64,000 nucleotides of DNA from Deltaproteobacteria bacterium. GTDB taxonomy: Bacteria; Myxococcota_A; Polyangia; Nannocystales; Nannocystaceae. This document shows positions 8,003-16,908 of this stretch, piece after piece. Made by a program: the position numbers and the translations under genes. Below the pieces are notes generated by a model. That model saw only the letters and a program-made list of their open reading frames with translations. It made no database searches and was not told where the DNA came from. Location of the stretch: the NCBI GenBank assembly GCA_016709225.1, contig JADJEE010000012.1, positions 682,001 through 746,000 on the forward strand. The letters run 5' to 3'. The first letter of the stretch is position 1, and every line of letters begins with the position of its first letter.

Positions 8003-9502
8003 CTACCCATTGGTGTCGATGTACACGCGGCCCTTGCTGAACGCGTAGGTGACCTTCCACGTGGCGATGAGCGCCGCGTTGAGGTAGCCGCCGAGCTCGA
8101 AGCCGGTGCCCGAGAGCACGCCACCGAGACCCGGATCGGGCGGGGTCTTGAGCAACACGTGGGCGCCGACGCCGGGGATGCTCTGGCCGCCGATCGAGAC
8201 CTTGTCGAGGTAGAGGATCTTGAGCCCGTTCTCGGCGTCCTCGGGGTTCTCGAGCGTGCGCGGCAGGTAGCCGCTCTTCAGGAACTGCTTGCGCGCCAGC
8301 GACAGCCCGCTGGGGAACAGCCCGCCGAAGTAGACGTAGAACGTGAAGTCCGAGCCGTTCAGCGACACCGGCACCGCGGGCCAATTGAACGCGTGCACCG
8401 TGAGCAGCACGAACGGCAGCTCGGCCGAGCCCTCGGGCGCCGCCGCGGGTGCCTCCTTGCTGACCGTCAGCGTGTGCTTGGGGTAGTCGAACGAGAGGCT
8501 GCCGAAGGCCTGCATCGCCTGGCGACCGAGCATGACCGAGGGCTTCTCGCCGATCATCGAGAAGCCCTCGAGCGAGCGGACGATCGCCGGCACGTTCTCG
8601 AGCTTCAGATCGCCGAACTTGATCTCGGGGATCAAGACGATGGTCTCTTCCTTGTCGGAGTCGATCGGCTTGAGCTTGCCGACCGCGGCGAGCTTGAGCG
8701 CGGCGGCGAGATCGGCATCGATCAGCGCCTCCTCGCGGCCCTCGTTGAAGATGATCTGGCCGAACTCGCCGCCGATGGTCGCGCCGGAGAATTTGAAGCC
8801 CGAGCCGGCGTTGAGGTTGGCGTCGGAGCTGCCGGTGGTGCCGGCGATCGCGAAGAACGGACCCTTGCCGGCGAGCGGACGCGTGAACGCGGCAGCCGCC
8901 TGCACGAGCGCCAGCTGCGGATCGTCGGCCGGCAACAGCTTGAAGATCTCATCCAGCTCGCCGGCGGCCTTGTCGAAGTCGCCCATGGCATAGAAGCTCC
9001 AGAACTTCGTCAGCCGCGGCGCGACCTGGGACTTGTCGTCGGCGATGAGCGTGTCCTGCAGGGTCGCGGCCTCGGCGAGCTGACCGCCGGCCTGGAGGTT
9101 GTTGGCGAGCCCGAGCACGGCGCCGAAGTTCTTCGGCGCCAGCTCGATGGCCTTGCGGAAGTGCTCGGTGCTGCCGACGTAGTCACCGGCGCGCCACCGC
9201 GCCGCGCCCAGCACCGCGTAGGCGTCGGCGTCCTCGGGGTCGCTCGCGAGCGCCTCCTCGGCGCGCTTGGTCGCCGAGACGTAGCGACCGGCGGCGAGGT
9301 CCTTGTTGGCGAGGTCGACCAGACTCGAGGCCTTGGCCGCGGACTTCGCCTCGCGCACCTTCTTCTCGATCTCGTCCTGCGAGAGCTGCGGGGTGTCGGT
9401 GCCCTTGCCCTTCTTCTTGTTGCAGGCGGGCAGCGCCAGGGTGCTTGCGGCGAGCAGCAGTGCGATCAGGCGGGGACGGGCGGGGACGACGGTCGCGAAC
9501 AT
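8003..9502 (-). CDS. TPR lipoprotein with two degenerate retropepsin-like domains
   Basis: 499 residues. A signal peptide with lipobox LALPACN is followed by a Lys-rich stretch and a coiled region. TPR units span about residues 60-200 (AGRYVSATKRAEEAL, AGDYVGSTEHFRKAIEL). The C-terminal 300 residues resemble two copies of the retroviral-type aspartyl protease fold: the first ends in MLGRQAMQAFGSLSFDYP, a typical second-half motif, and the second begins VSLNGSDFTFYVYFGG. In both, the catalytic DT/SG is absent: the equivalent positions read NEGRE and YFGG. I therefore infer a non-catalytic scaffold or binding protein. It is convergent with the upstream kinase-like gene. Confidence 0.72.
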   Translation of the reverse strand: MFATVVPARPRLIALLLAASTLALPACNKKKGKGTDTPQLSQDEIEKKVREAKSAAKASSLVDLANKDLAAGRYVSATKRAEEALASDPEDADAYAVLGAARWRAGDYVGSTEHFRKAIELAPKNFGAVLGLANNLQAGGQLAEAATLQDTLIADDKSQVAPRLTKFWSFYAMGDFDKAAGELDEIFKLLPADDPQLALVQAAAAFTRPLAGKGPFFAIAGTTGSSDANLNAGSGFKFSGATIGGEFGQIIFNEGREEALIDADLAAALKLAAVGKLKPIDSDKEETIVLIPEIKFGDLKLENVPAIVRSLEGFSMIGEKPSVMLGRQAMQAFGSLSFDYPKHTLTVSKEAPAAAPEGSAELPFVLLTVHAFNWPAVPVSLNGSDFTFYVYFGGLFPSGLSLARKQFLKSGYLPRTLENPEDAENGLKILYLDKVSIGGQSIPGVGAHVLLKTPPDPGLGGVLSGTGFELGGYLNAALIATWKVTYAFSKGRVYIDTNG

Positions 9503-9752
9503 CTGCGTGGAGCTCCCTGGAGACCTGGACCACCGCCCTTGGCGGACGCTTCGAGCACGCGCACGGGGTCGTGGCGCGCGGTCGACGGGCCGCTGGCGGG
9601 GCGTGAACGATACCCGCGGGCGCCGGGCCCGGGCAACGCCTGCGTCAACCGTCCACGCAGCGCGAGCTTACGCCCGGCCAAGGGGGCCCCGCCGGACGAG
9701 GACGCGCACCCATCGTGCCCCAGCCGACGGTGGCCGCCGGCGGCCGCCCGCG

Positions 9753-10847
9753 TCAGCGCAGCACGCCGTCGGCGGGCGCGGCCGCGGCGGTCGCCCGCCG
9801 TACGCGCGCCAGCAGCCACGCACCCGGGATTGCCATCACCACCGCACCCAACAGCGGCAGTGCGAACATGGTCGCGACGAACGCGTGGGCGGGATCTCCG
9901 ACCTGCGCGAGGTCCACGAACAGGCTCAGTGCCGCGGCGGCGCCGACCTGGAAGGTGCCGGTCTGCGCCGGCCCCCCGGGCAGCTGGATCGACAACCCGA
10001 TGATCGCGACGGTCGCGGTCGCGGCGGCCGCCGACAGCGGCAAGCCGCTGGCCCGCGCCACCGCCCACAGCTGCAGCACCGTGACCGCCCAGTAGCCCAC
10101 GGAGACCAGCACCAGCGCGAGCAGTCGGCGCGCGTGCAACAGCGCAGCGAAGGTCTCGGCCAGACGCTCGACCACGCGTCCGAGCACCGCGCCCAGCCGT
10201 GACGACAGCGGCGCGAACACCCGCGCCACGCCGCGCCCCCACGCCGCAGGCGCGCGCGCGGCCAGCACGGCGCACACCAGCGCGCCGAGGAAGATCGCGC
10301 CCATGCCCTGCCCGAAGCGCGACACCGTCGCGAGTTGATCCGCGCCGGCGAAGGCCTCGGTCTGCGCGTGGGCGGCCGCGAGTCCGCCGAACAGCATCGT
10401 GCAGATCAGCAGGCCGTCGATCACGCGCTCGAGCCCGACCGCGGCCACCGCCTCGGCCAGCCCCACGCCGGGCTGTCGTGCCTGCGCCAGCAGCAGCGGC
10501 CGCGAGGCCTCGCCGAGCTTGAGCGGCAACACCAGCAGCACCAGGAACGACACGAAGCCGCTGCCATACAGCGCACCGCGATCGAAGCGGGCCCGCGGCT
10601 CACCGCCGGCATGCGCGACCACGGGGTCGAGCGCGAACGCCAGCCGGCCCGCCCGCAGCGCCGCGTAGATCGGATGCAACCCGATCGCGAGCACCGCTGC
10701 ACCGACGTCGACCACCTCGAAGGCGTCGGGCACGAGCCGCACACCGAACTGCGCACGCGCGACCCACAGCATGACCAGCGACGCCACCAGCGAGAGCGAC
10801 CACAGCAGTGCGGCGCGGCGCCGCGATCGAGGCCGTCCGTCGCTCAC
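9753..10847 (-). CDS. LPG-synthase-type transmembrane protein (YbhN/AglD-like, UPF0104)
   Basis: 364 residues from GTG 10847, preceded by AAGG. The long 5' extension of the open frame is discarded as Arg-rich non-coding sequence. About eight hydrophobic helices follow a basic N-terminus (RPRSRRR). Motifs match the lysylphosphatidylglycerol synthase TM region family: LRAGRLAFAL in helix 2, FVSFLVLLVLPLKLGEASRPLLLA, EAVAAVGLERVIDGLLI, and the late QLPGGPAQTGTFQVG (PGG..GT.E-type motif). No soluble aminoacyl transferase domain is attached, so it is more likely a flippase-like or lipid-handling membrane protein than an LPG synthase. Confidence 0.8.
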   Translation of the reverse strand: MSDGRPRSRRRAALLWSLSLVASLVMLWVARAQFGVRLVPDAFEVVDVGAAVLAIGLHPIYAALRAGRLAFALDPVVAHAGGEPRARFDRGALYGSGFVSFLVLLVLPLKLGEASRPLLLAQARQPGVGLAEAVAAVGLERVIDGLLICTMLFGGLAAAHAQTEAFAGADQLATVSRFGQGMGAIFLGALVCAVLAARAPAAWGRGVARVFAPLSSRLGAVLGRVVERLAETFAALLHARRLLALVLVSVGYWAVTVLQLWAVARASGLPLSAAAATATVAIIGLSIQLPGGPAQTGTFQVGAAAALSLFVDLAQVGDPAHAFVATMFALPLLGAVVMAIPGAWLLARVRRATAAAAPADGVLR

Positions 10848-11085
10848 GACCGCCTTGCACCACCGCCGTGTCCGCGCGACGCGGCTCCACGTGTGATCGC
10901 TGCGGAGCTGCCGATCGCGTCCGCTGCGGCACGAACCGTCGGCGATTGCGTCAGCGCCATCGCATGGTTTGCCGTCACTGCCAGCGTCGACGCCGAATCG
11001 ATGGAGACGAGCGACACGAACGCCGGTTGCACGCGCCCACGGGTGTATCACGTCGCGATCGCGAGCGGGTACCATCGCCGACCGC

Positions 11086-11775
11086 ATGTCCGAGCTATTG
11101 CCATGCGTCGAGGTCGAGCCTGCCGGAGTCGTGCGCGCGGACGCGAGCGTGATCTGGCTGCACGGGCTCGGCGCCGACGGTCACGACTTCGAGCCCGTGG
11201 TGCCGCTACTCGGCTGCACCGGCGTGCGCTTCGTGTTCCCCCACGCGCCGGCAATCCCGGTGACGATCAACGGCGGCATGGTGATGCCGGCATGGTACGA
11301 CATCCGCTCGCTGGACTTCGACGACGACCGCCGCGAGGACCTCGCCCAGGTCGAGGCCTCGGCCCGCGAGATCGTCGGCCTCGTCGAGCGCGAGCGGGCG
11401 CGGCGGGTGCCGCCCTCGCGCATCGTGCTGGCCGGGTTCAGCCAGGGTGCTGCGATGGCGGTGCACGTCGCCGTGCGCTACCGCGACGCGCTCGCGGGCC
11501 TGCTGGTGCTCTCGGGCTACCTGGTCGCGCCCGCTCGCTTCGACGCCGAGGCGTCGGCGGCCAACCGCGGCATCCCGGTGCTGCAGTGCCACGGCCGCTT
11601 CGACGACGTGGTGCCGATCGCGGCGGGCCGCGACCTCTACGACACGCTGCACGAGAGCGCGGCGGAGCCGACCGACGTGCACTGGCGCGAGTACCCGATG
11701 GGCCACGAGGTGTGCCCCGAGCAGCTCGACCTCATCGGCGCGTGGCTGCGCGAGCGGCTGCCGCCGCTGCCGTAG
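11086..11775 (+). CDS. Carboxylesterase/acyl-protein thioesterase-like alpha/beta hydrolase
   Basis: 229 residues from ATG 11086. The catalytic triad is visible: nucleophile Ser in LAGFSQGAAMA, Asp in QCHGRFDDVVP, His in YPMGHEVCPEQ. The oxyanion-region motif WLHGLGADGHDF sits near the N-terminus. Length and motifs match the EstB/acyl-protein thioesterase group of cytoplasmic serine esterases acting on short carboxyl esters or thioesters. No signal peptide. The last 44 bp overlap the 3' end of the convergent mscS gene. Confidence 0.92.
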   Translation: MSELLPCVEVEPAGVVRADASVIWLHGLGADGHDFEPVVPLLGCTGVRFVFPHAPAIPVTINGGMVMPAWYDIRSLDFDDDRREDLAQVEASAREIVGLVERERARRVPPSRIVLAGFSQGAAMAVHVAVRYRDALAGLLVLSGYLVAPARFDAEASAANRGIPVLQCHGRFDDVVPIAAGRDLYDTLHESAAEPTDVHWREYPMGHEVCPEQLDLIGAWLRERLPPLP

Positions 11776-12778
11776 TCGACGCGTCGGTCGCGGCCGGCTC
11801 GGCGGGCGCCACCACGGCGCCGGGCGAAGACCCGGCACGATCGAACTGGGCGATCGCCGATCCACCCAGCTCGAGCGTGTGCGTGGGGAACGGGATCGTG
11901 ATGTGGCCGTCGTCGAGCGCGGCCTTGATGGCCATCACCGCGTGGGAACGCGCCCGCAGGAACGCACCCGGATCGGCGCCGTAGTCGACCCAGAATCGCA
12001 CGTCGAGATCGATCGAGCTGGCGCCGAAGCCCTTGAAGAAGACCTCGACCGGACGCGAGCCGTCGCGATCGGCCACGCCCTCGACCGCGGTCCGCACCAG
12101 CCGCTCGGCCTCCGCGAGATCGTCGTTGTACGAGACCCCGACCTCGAGATCGACACGGCGCTGCTTGGCCGCGCTCACGTTGGTGAGCGGCTCGGAGAAG
12201 ACCTTGCGGTTGGGGATCATCACGACCTCGCCGGTGAACCGGCGGATCATCGTCGCGCGCATGCCCAGCTCGGTGACGGTGCCGACGAAGCCGTTGGTCT
12301 CGATGACGTCGCCGACCGCGAACGGCTGCCGCACCGCCATGATGATGCCGGACATGAAATTGGCCGCGATGTCCTGGAACGCGAAGCCGAGCGCGAGCCC
12401 GATGACGCCGACGCCAGCGATCGCGGTCGCGACCGCCTTGCTGAGGTGCAGCGTGTTGAGGGCCAGCACCAGGCCCGCGCCCCACACCGCCAGCTTGGTC
12501 AACGACACGAACAGGCCGATGATCTGCGGCTGGAAGTGCGTGCGATCGAGTGCGCGCTGCATCACCTTGCCGACCCAGCGTGCCGCCAACCAGGTGAGCC
12601 CGACGATGACGAGGGCGAGCACGAGGTTGGGCACCATCGCCGCGCCTTCGTTCCACCACTGCAGCAGCTTGGCGAGGATCTGATCGACGGCGTCCAACGA
12701 TGACTCGGGCATGACGGTCGGCACGGTGTGCAACGCATGCGCCATCGTTTCCCATCGTGTCTTCTCGGCGCGGTCCAT
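11732..12778 (-). CDS. MscS-family mechanosensitive channel
   Basis: About 348 residues from ATG 12778 (MDRAEK); ATG 12745 (MAHALH) is an alternative and neither has a strong RBS. Three N-terminal membrane helices end in the pore-lining helix with the MscS hallmark GVGVIGLALGFAFQD, followed by MSGIIMAVRQPFAVGDVIE and the beta domain GTVTELGMRATMIR with VMIPNRKVFSEPLTN. The C-terminal alpha/beta cage region is present. A short Ala/Thr/Pro tail follows. The channel would release osmolytes on membrane tension. The gene converges on, and overlaps by 44 bp, the esterase gene. Confidence 0.93.
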   Translation of the reverse strand: MDRAEKTRWETMAHALHTVPTVMPESSLDAVDQILAKLLQWWNEGAAMVPNLVLALVIVGLTWLAARWVGKVMQRALDRTHFQPQIIGLFVSLTKLAVWGAGLVLALNTLHLSKAVATAIAGVGVIGLALGFAFQDIAANFMSGIIMAVRQPFAVGDVIETNGFVGTVTELGMRATMIRRFTGEVVMIPNRKVFSEPLTNVSAAKQRRVDLEVGVSYNDDLAEAERLVRTAVEGVADRDGSRPVEVFFKGFGASSIDLDVRFWVDYGADPGAFLRARSHAVMAIKAALDDGHITIPFPTHTLELGGSAIAQFDRAGSSPGAVVAPAEPAATDASTTAAAAAARAATRR

Positions 12779-12905
12779 CGATCGTGCGGGCGCAGGCGCA
12801 CGACCGTGTCGGATGCGCCCAAGCGGCGCGGTGGCGCGCCCACGCAAGCCGCGCGTCGCCGTGCCGGCGGGCCTGGCATCGCAGCTGCACCGTGCTCGCA
12901 TCACG

Positions 12906-13721
12906 ATGAACCCGCGACGCAGCACATCTCCGATCACGATGGCGACCATGACCGCGGCCCTCGTCGCATCGAGCGCATGGCTCGTCGCCTGTCATCCACC
13001 GGCCCCGCCGACGCCGCCCCACCCCGTGTTCCCCGAGGCGGTGGCGCTGGACGACGATGCGCCGCGGCTGGCGCGAGCGCAGGCCGCGGGCGACGAGGGC
13101 ACGCCGCCGACCACCGCCGATGCGGACATTTCGCTCGGCCTCGCGGCGCGCGAGCTCGCGACCCCGTCGTCGACGAGGCCGCTGGTGGATCCGCTCGCGC
13201 CGCCCACGATCGAGGCCCCGCCCGCGCGAGCGGCCAAGCCCGCGCGAGAGACCAAGCCGGACCAGCCCGTGAAGAAGGCCGACCCCTGGGACGCGCTCGT
13301 CGGTCGCTACCACTACAGTAGCGGTGGCGGCTCGGTCGGCCCCGCGATCGAGTCGGTGGTCGCAGAGATGAACGGCCTGGTGCGCAACATTGCGCGCAAG
13401 CGTCTGACCGCCGCCAACGAGGTGCCGAGCGCACTCGCGATCGCCCACGACGGCGACACCGTGCGCATCACCCTGGACGGACGCACCTACGAGGCCAAGC
13501 TTGGCGGCGCCGCGAAGTCGGTCACCGACCCCAATGGCGAGGCCTCGCAGATGCGCGTGCGGATGGTCGGCAAGTCGCTCCACCAGAGCTTCGACGCCAG
13601 CCAAGGCGACCGCACCAACATCTACACGCCCGGCAAGGCCGGCCGCGTGACCATGTCGGTGCGCATCACCTCGAAGCAGCTGCCCAAGGACGTGCGCTAC
13701 TCCCTGGTGTTCGTGCGCTGA
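12906..13721 (+). CDS. Hypothetical Pro/Ala-rich lipoprotein
   Basis: 271 residues from ATG 12906. The signal peptide ends with lipobox LVACHPP. A long Pro/Ala/Thr/Lys linker (about residues 30-130) leads to a folded C-terminal domain of about 140 residues with DPWDALVGRYHYSSGGG, then alternating beta segments (TVRITLDGRTYEAKL, RVRMVGKSLHQSFDA). The HYSSGGG/DGDTVRI pattern looks like a lipocalin-like or calycin-type beta domain, but I cannot name a family. It is divergent from mscS with 127 bp between starts. Confidence 0.65.
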   Translation: MNPRRSTSPITMATMTAALVASSAWLVACHPPAPPTPPHPVFPEAVALDDDAPRLARAQAAGDEGTPPTTADADISLGLAARELATPSSTRPLVDPLAPPTIEAPPARAAKPARETKPDQPVKKADPWDALVGRYHYSSGGGSVGPAIESVVAEMNGLVRNIARKRLTAANEVPSALAIAHDGDTVRITLDGRTYEAKLGGAAKSVTDPNGEASQMRVRMVGKSLHQSFDASQGDRTNIYTPGKAGRVTMSVRITSKQLPKDVRYSLVFVR

Positions 13722-13762
13722 TCGTCGAGGCGTTGGAACCCGCCGCCTGCCCGGGCAACTAT

Positions 13763-15358
13763 GTGGCCGTGGGGCTGCGTGCGCTCGGGCGGTGGGTCGT
13801 GGGGACGGTGCTGGCATGGGGCTGCGAGGCCGGGCGCCCGCCGGTCGTGGCCGGCTCGCCGCCGGCGGCAGCGACACCCGCCGTAGCGCCCGGCGTGGCG
13901 CGCGATCACGTCGCGTACACGCTCGCGCCCGTGATCGAGAACGGTGACGTGGTCGCGCTCGCGGTCGAGCTGCGCTACCACCTGGACGCCAGCGGGCACT
14001 CGCTGCTGCAGCTGCCCGAGCGCTGGGCCAGCGAGGACGCGCTGTGGCGCTTCGTCGATGACCTGCGCATCGACGGCGCGCAGATCGTCGAGACGCCCTC
14101 GCCGGCGCAGCGCGAGCTGGAGGGTCCCGCCGACGCCCCGGTGGTGGTGCGCTACCGCGTGCGCTCGGCCTACGACGCGGAGCCCAGCGCCGCCGACGGT
14201 CAGCCGTTCGCACCGATCGTGCGCCCGCGGTGGTTCTACGCCTTCGGTCACGCGCTGTTCGCCGTGCCGGCCGAGCGCCTCGAGGCCGAAGGCGGCACGG
14301 TCTCGTTCGCGTGGTCGGGCGCGCCGGAGGGCTTCGGCTTCGCGTCGGATCTCGAGCAGCTCGATGCGCACGCCGGGCTGCCCGCGATGCTCGACGCGGT
14401 CGCGATGGGCGGGCACGAGCTGCGCGTGTTCGCAGGCGCGGGCGCAGACCCGTCGGTGCGCGTGGCGGTCCTCGGTGCATTCGACTTCGACCTGCGCGCG
14501 TTCGCGGCCCTCGCCCGCGAGGTGATCACCGCCGAGCGTGACTTCTGGGACGATCACGGCGCGCCGTTCTTGGTCATGTTGACGGCGATGCAGCCGGTCG
14601 AGGGCCGGCAGTCGCTGGGCGGCACCGGACTCGGCGACGGCTTCTCGTTGATCATGGGCAGCGACACGCCACTGCCACCGGTGCGCCACCTGCTCGCCCA
14701 CGAGTACTTCCACACCTGGAACCCGACCCGGCTGGGCGGCACCGATCCCGCGGTCGACGAGATGGTGGGCAAATGGTTCGCCGAGGGCTTCACCGAGTAC
14801 TACACGTGGCGACTGCTGCTGCGCGCCGGCATCTACACGCTCGAGGACTTCGTCGCGGAGTGGAACGCGGCGCTGGTCGAGTACGCGGCTTCGCCGGTGA
14901 AGCACGAGCCCAACGCGCGCGTGCTCACCGACTACTGGACCAACCCCGACGTCGGGCGTCTGCCCTACCGCCGCGGTCCGCTGCTGGCGGCGCTGTGGCA
15001 GCAGCGACTGCACGCGGCGACCGGCGGCCAGCGCAGCCTCGACGACGTGCTGCAGCGCATGCGCGACCGCGTGCGCGAGCCATCGCCGACCGCGGCCATG
15101 CCCGACGCCTCGGTGCTGTTCCCCGCGGTGTATCGCGAGCTCGGCGGCCCCGACCTCACCGACGAGCTGGCCCGCTACGTCGATCGTGGCGAGCCCATCG
15201 AGCTGCCCGCGGACGTGTTCGGCCCCTGCGTGCGCGTGCAGACCGACGAGGTGACCACCCGCAACGGCGCGCGGGTGCTCGCGCAGCAGCTGGTGCTCGA
15301 GGTCGGGCCCGAACCGGGGGCGCGCGCGAGCTGTGTTCGCACGCTCGCCGGCGGATGA
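13763..15358 (+). CDS. M61-family metallopeptidase (glycyl aminopeptidase-like)
   Basis: About 531 residues from GTG 13763; an in-frame TTG at 13733 is the other candidate. A hydrophobic signal with VLAWGC suggests a lipoprotein. An N-terminal beta domain (peptidase_M61_N) precedes a thermolysin-like catalytic domain with HEYFHTW (HExxH) and the third zinc ligand Glu 24 residues beyond the second His, in WFAEGFTEYY, which is diagnostic of M61. The usual C-terminal PDZ domain is not evident; the protein ends about 150 residues after the zinc site. Expected role: release of N-terminal residues from peptides in the periplasm or outside the cell. Confidence 0.85.
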   Translation: MAVGLRALGRWVVGTVLAWGCEAGRPPVVAGSPPAAATPAVAPGVARDHVAYTLAPVIENGDVVALAVELRYHLDASGHSLLQLPERWASEDALWRFVDDLRIDGAQIVETPSPAQRELEGPADAPVVVRYRVRSAYDAEPSAADGQPFAPIVRPRWFYAFGHALFAVPAERLEAEGGTVSFAWSGAPEGFGFASDLEQLDAHAGLPAMLDAVAMGGHELRVFAGAGADPSVRVAVLGAFDFDLRAFAALAREVITAERDFWDDHGAPFLVMLTAMQPVEGRQSLGGTGLGDGFSLIMGSDTPLPPVRHLLAHEYFHTWNPTRLGGTDPAVDEMVGKWFAEGFTEYYTWRLLLRAGIYTLEDFVAEWNAALVEYAASPVKHEPNARVLTDYWTNPDVGRLPYRRGPLLAALWQQRLHAATGGQRSLDDVLQRMRDRVREPSPTAAMPDASVLFPAVYRELGGPDLTDELARYVDRGEPIELPADVFGPCVRVQTDEVTTRNGARVLAQQLVLEVGPEPGARASCVRTLAGG

Positions 15359-15405
15359 GTCGCCGACGACCGCGCGCCGCTCGGTGTGGGCGACGCTGCG
15401 GAACA

Positions 15406-16728
15406 TCAGGGCGTCAGCGCGACCAGGTACCCGTAGGACGCGTCGATCGTCACCGACATCCCAGCGACGACGATGCCGACGCCCTCGTCGGCCGCGATCG
15501 TCTGCACGAACGCCGAGCTCGAGTCGACCTCGGGCGTGTGGGTCCAGAGCACCTGGTCCTGCGCGGAGATGCGGCCGATCCACGGTGAGATCTGGCTGGA
15601 CCCGCCGTCGACGTAGCCACCGACGATCACGTCGCCGCCGTCGGTGCCAGTGGCTGCGATCGCGTGGGCGACGGTCGCCACCGTCGATGCGCCCACGAAC
15701 GATCCATCGCGGGTGACGCGACACAGCTGCATCCCTTCGTCGGCGTACGACACCAGCGTCACGTCGTCGTCGCCACCGACGGCGAGCAGACCGGTGCACG
15801 GCGTCGTCGTGGACCACAGCGGCGCCCCGTCGGCGTCGAGGCGACCGACGGCGTACCCACCGCCTGGCCCGGCGACCGCGTCGAGCACGTAGAGCCCACC
15901 GGTGCCCACGCCCGCCACCGCCGCCACTTGTGCGGATGGTTGTGCGAACCACCGCGTGCCGCCGTCCTGGTCGGTGCCCTCCAACCACGCGGCGTTGGTG
16001 TCGGCGTCGAGGCCAAGGGTGATCACCGTGTCGAGGCCGTCGATCGTGCTCGCGGCGGCGTAGCTCTGGCTGCCCGTGCCCACGAAGACGCCGCTGCGCA
16101 GCGCGCCATCGGCATCGTAGGTCTGGACGACGGACGCGTAGGTGCTCTGGAGAATGGTCGAGGTGAACATGGACGGGTCGCCGGTCGAGCTGGCGACGAG
16201 GCCGAACACCTGCTCGATCTCCGCCTCGAACGAGCTCTGCGCGGCCCAAGCCACGCCGCCCTCGCGGTCGAGCGCCCAGAGCTCCGCGCCACCATGGCCG
16301 CCGGCATCGAAGTGCGTCACACCGGCGAACACCTGCCCGACCGCAGAGATCGCCACGCGGGTGGCGTAGGTGCTCTCGCCGTCAGCATGGTCGATGACCA
16401 CCGTCCACAGCGGATCGCCGGAGCGCCGGCAATCGACGTTGCAGCCGTCGCCGTTGTCCGCGTCGCCATCGTCGCAGGCCTCGTCAGCGTCGACGATGCC
16501 GTCGCCGCACACCGGTGTGCCGCCATCGGCGACGGTGTCGTCGGCGCCTTCGCCCGCGGAGGCATCGGCATCGGCGCCGCCCGTGACCGTGGCGTCATCG
16601 CTCCCCGTGTCACCCGCACTGCCTTCGCCACCATCGTCGGCGGCAGGGACGATCGGGCCACAGCCCAGGAGGAACGATGCGAGCACGCCCGCGGCTACGC
16701 CGCAGCGGAGGGGATCATGAAGATGCAT
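15406..16728 (-). CDS. Cys-rich-repeat lipoprotein with beta-propeller-like body
   Basis: 440 residues from ATG 16728, with GAGG eight bases upstream. The lipobox is LLGCGP. After an Asp/Gly/Ala linker there is one Myxococcus-type Cys-rich repeat: VCGDGIVDADEACDDGD followed by NGDGCNVDCR. The remaining about 330 residues repeat short blades of the type GDPLWTVVIDHADGE, GGVAWAAQSS, GAPLWSTTTPC, DQVLWTHTPEVD, like a PQQ/WD-type beta-propeller without enzyme motifs. The protein is probably surface-exposed. Convergent with the M61 gene, 47 bp between stops. Function unknown. Confidence 0.72.
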   Translation of the reverse strand: MHLHDPLRCGVAAGVLASFLLGCGPIVPAADDGGEGSAGDTGSDDATVTGGADADASAGEGADDTVADGGTPVCGDGIVDADEACDDGDADNGDGCNVDCRRSGDPLWTVVIDHADGESTYATRVAISAVGQVFAGVTHFDAGGHGGAELWALDREGGVAWAAQSSFEAEIEQVFGLVASSTGDPSMFTSTILQSTYASVVQTYDADGALRSGVFVGTGSQSYAAASTIDGLDTVITLGLDADTNAAWLEGTDQDGGTRWFAQPSAQVAAVAGVGTGGLYVLDAVAGPGGGYAVGRLDADGAPLWSTTTPCTGLLAVGGDDDVTLVSYADEGMQLCRVTRDGSFVGASTVATVAHAIAATGTDGGDVIVGGYVDGGSSQISPWIGRISAQDQVLWTHTPEVDSSSAFVQTIAADEGVGIVVAGMSVTIDASYGYLVALTP

Positions 16729-16908
16729 GGTCAAGCCTCGAGGTAAGTCGGCGAAGCACGCCGGAAGAGCCGACAGCGTAGCGCGACGCCCCGACACGGC
16801 ACTGCGAAACCATCCCAAACGTCGGCGGGTCGCTGGGTGTCGTTCACACGACACCCGGCCGCGACCCGCGAGCTGCATGCACGCGGGGCTCGCCGTCGAC
16901 GGCCGCCC

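Noticed and set aside
10848..11085. 62-residue minus-strand frame (10844-11032) upstream of the LPG-synthase-like gene
   Set aside because: No RBS or recognisable motif and it overlaps the better-supported GTG start of the downstream gene; treated as leader or intergenic DNA.
13697..16249. An 850-codon open frame on the minus strand
   Set aside because: Antisense to the M61 gene and a shifted frame of the Cys-rich lipoprotein; no domain, His/Arg-rich.
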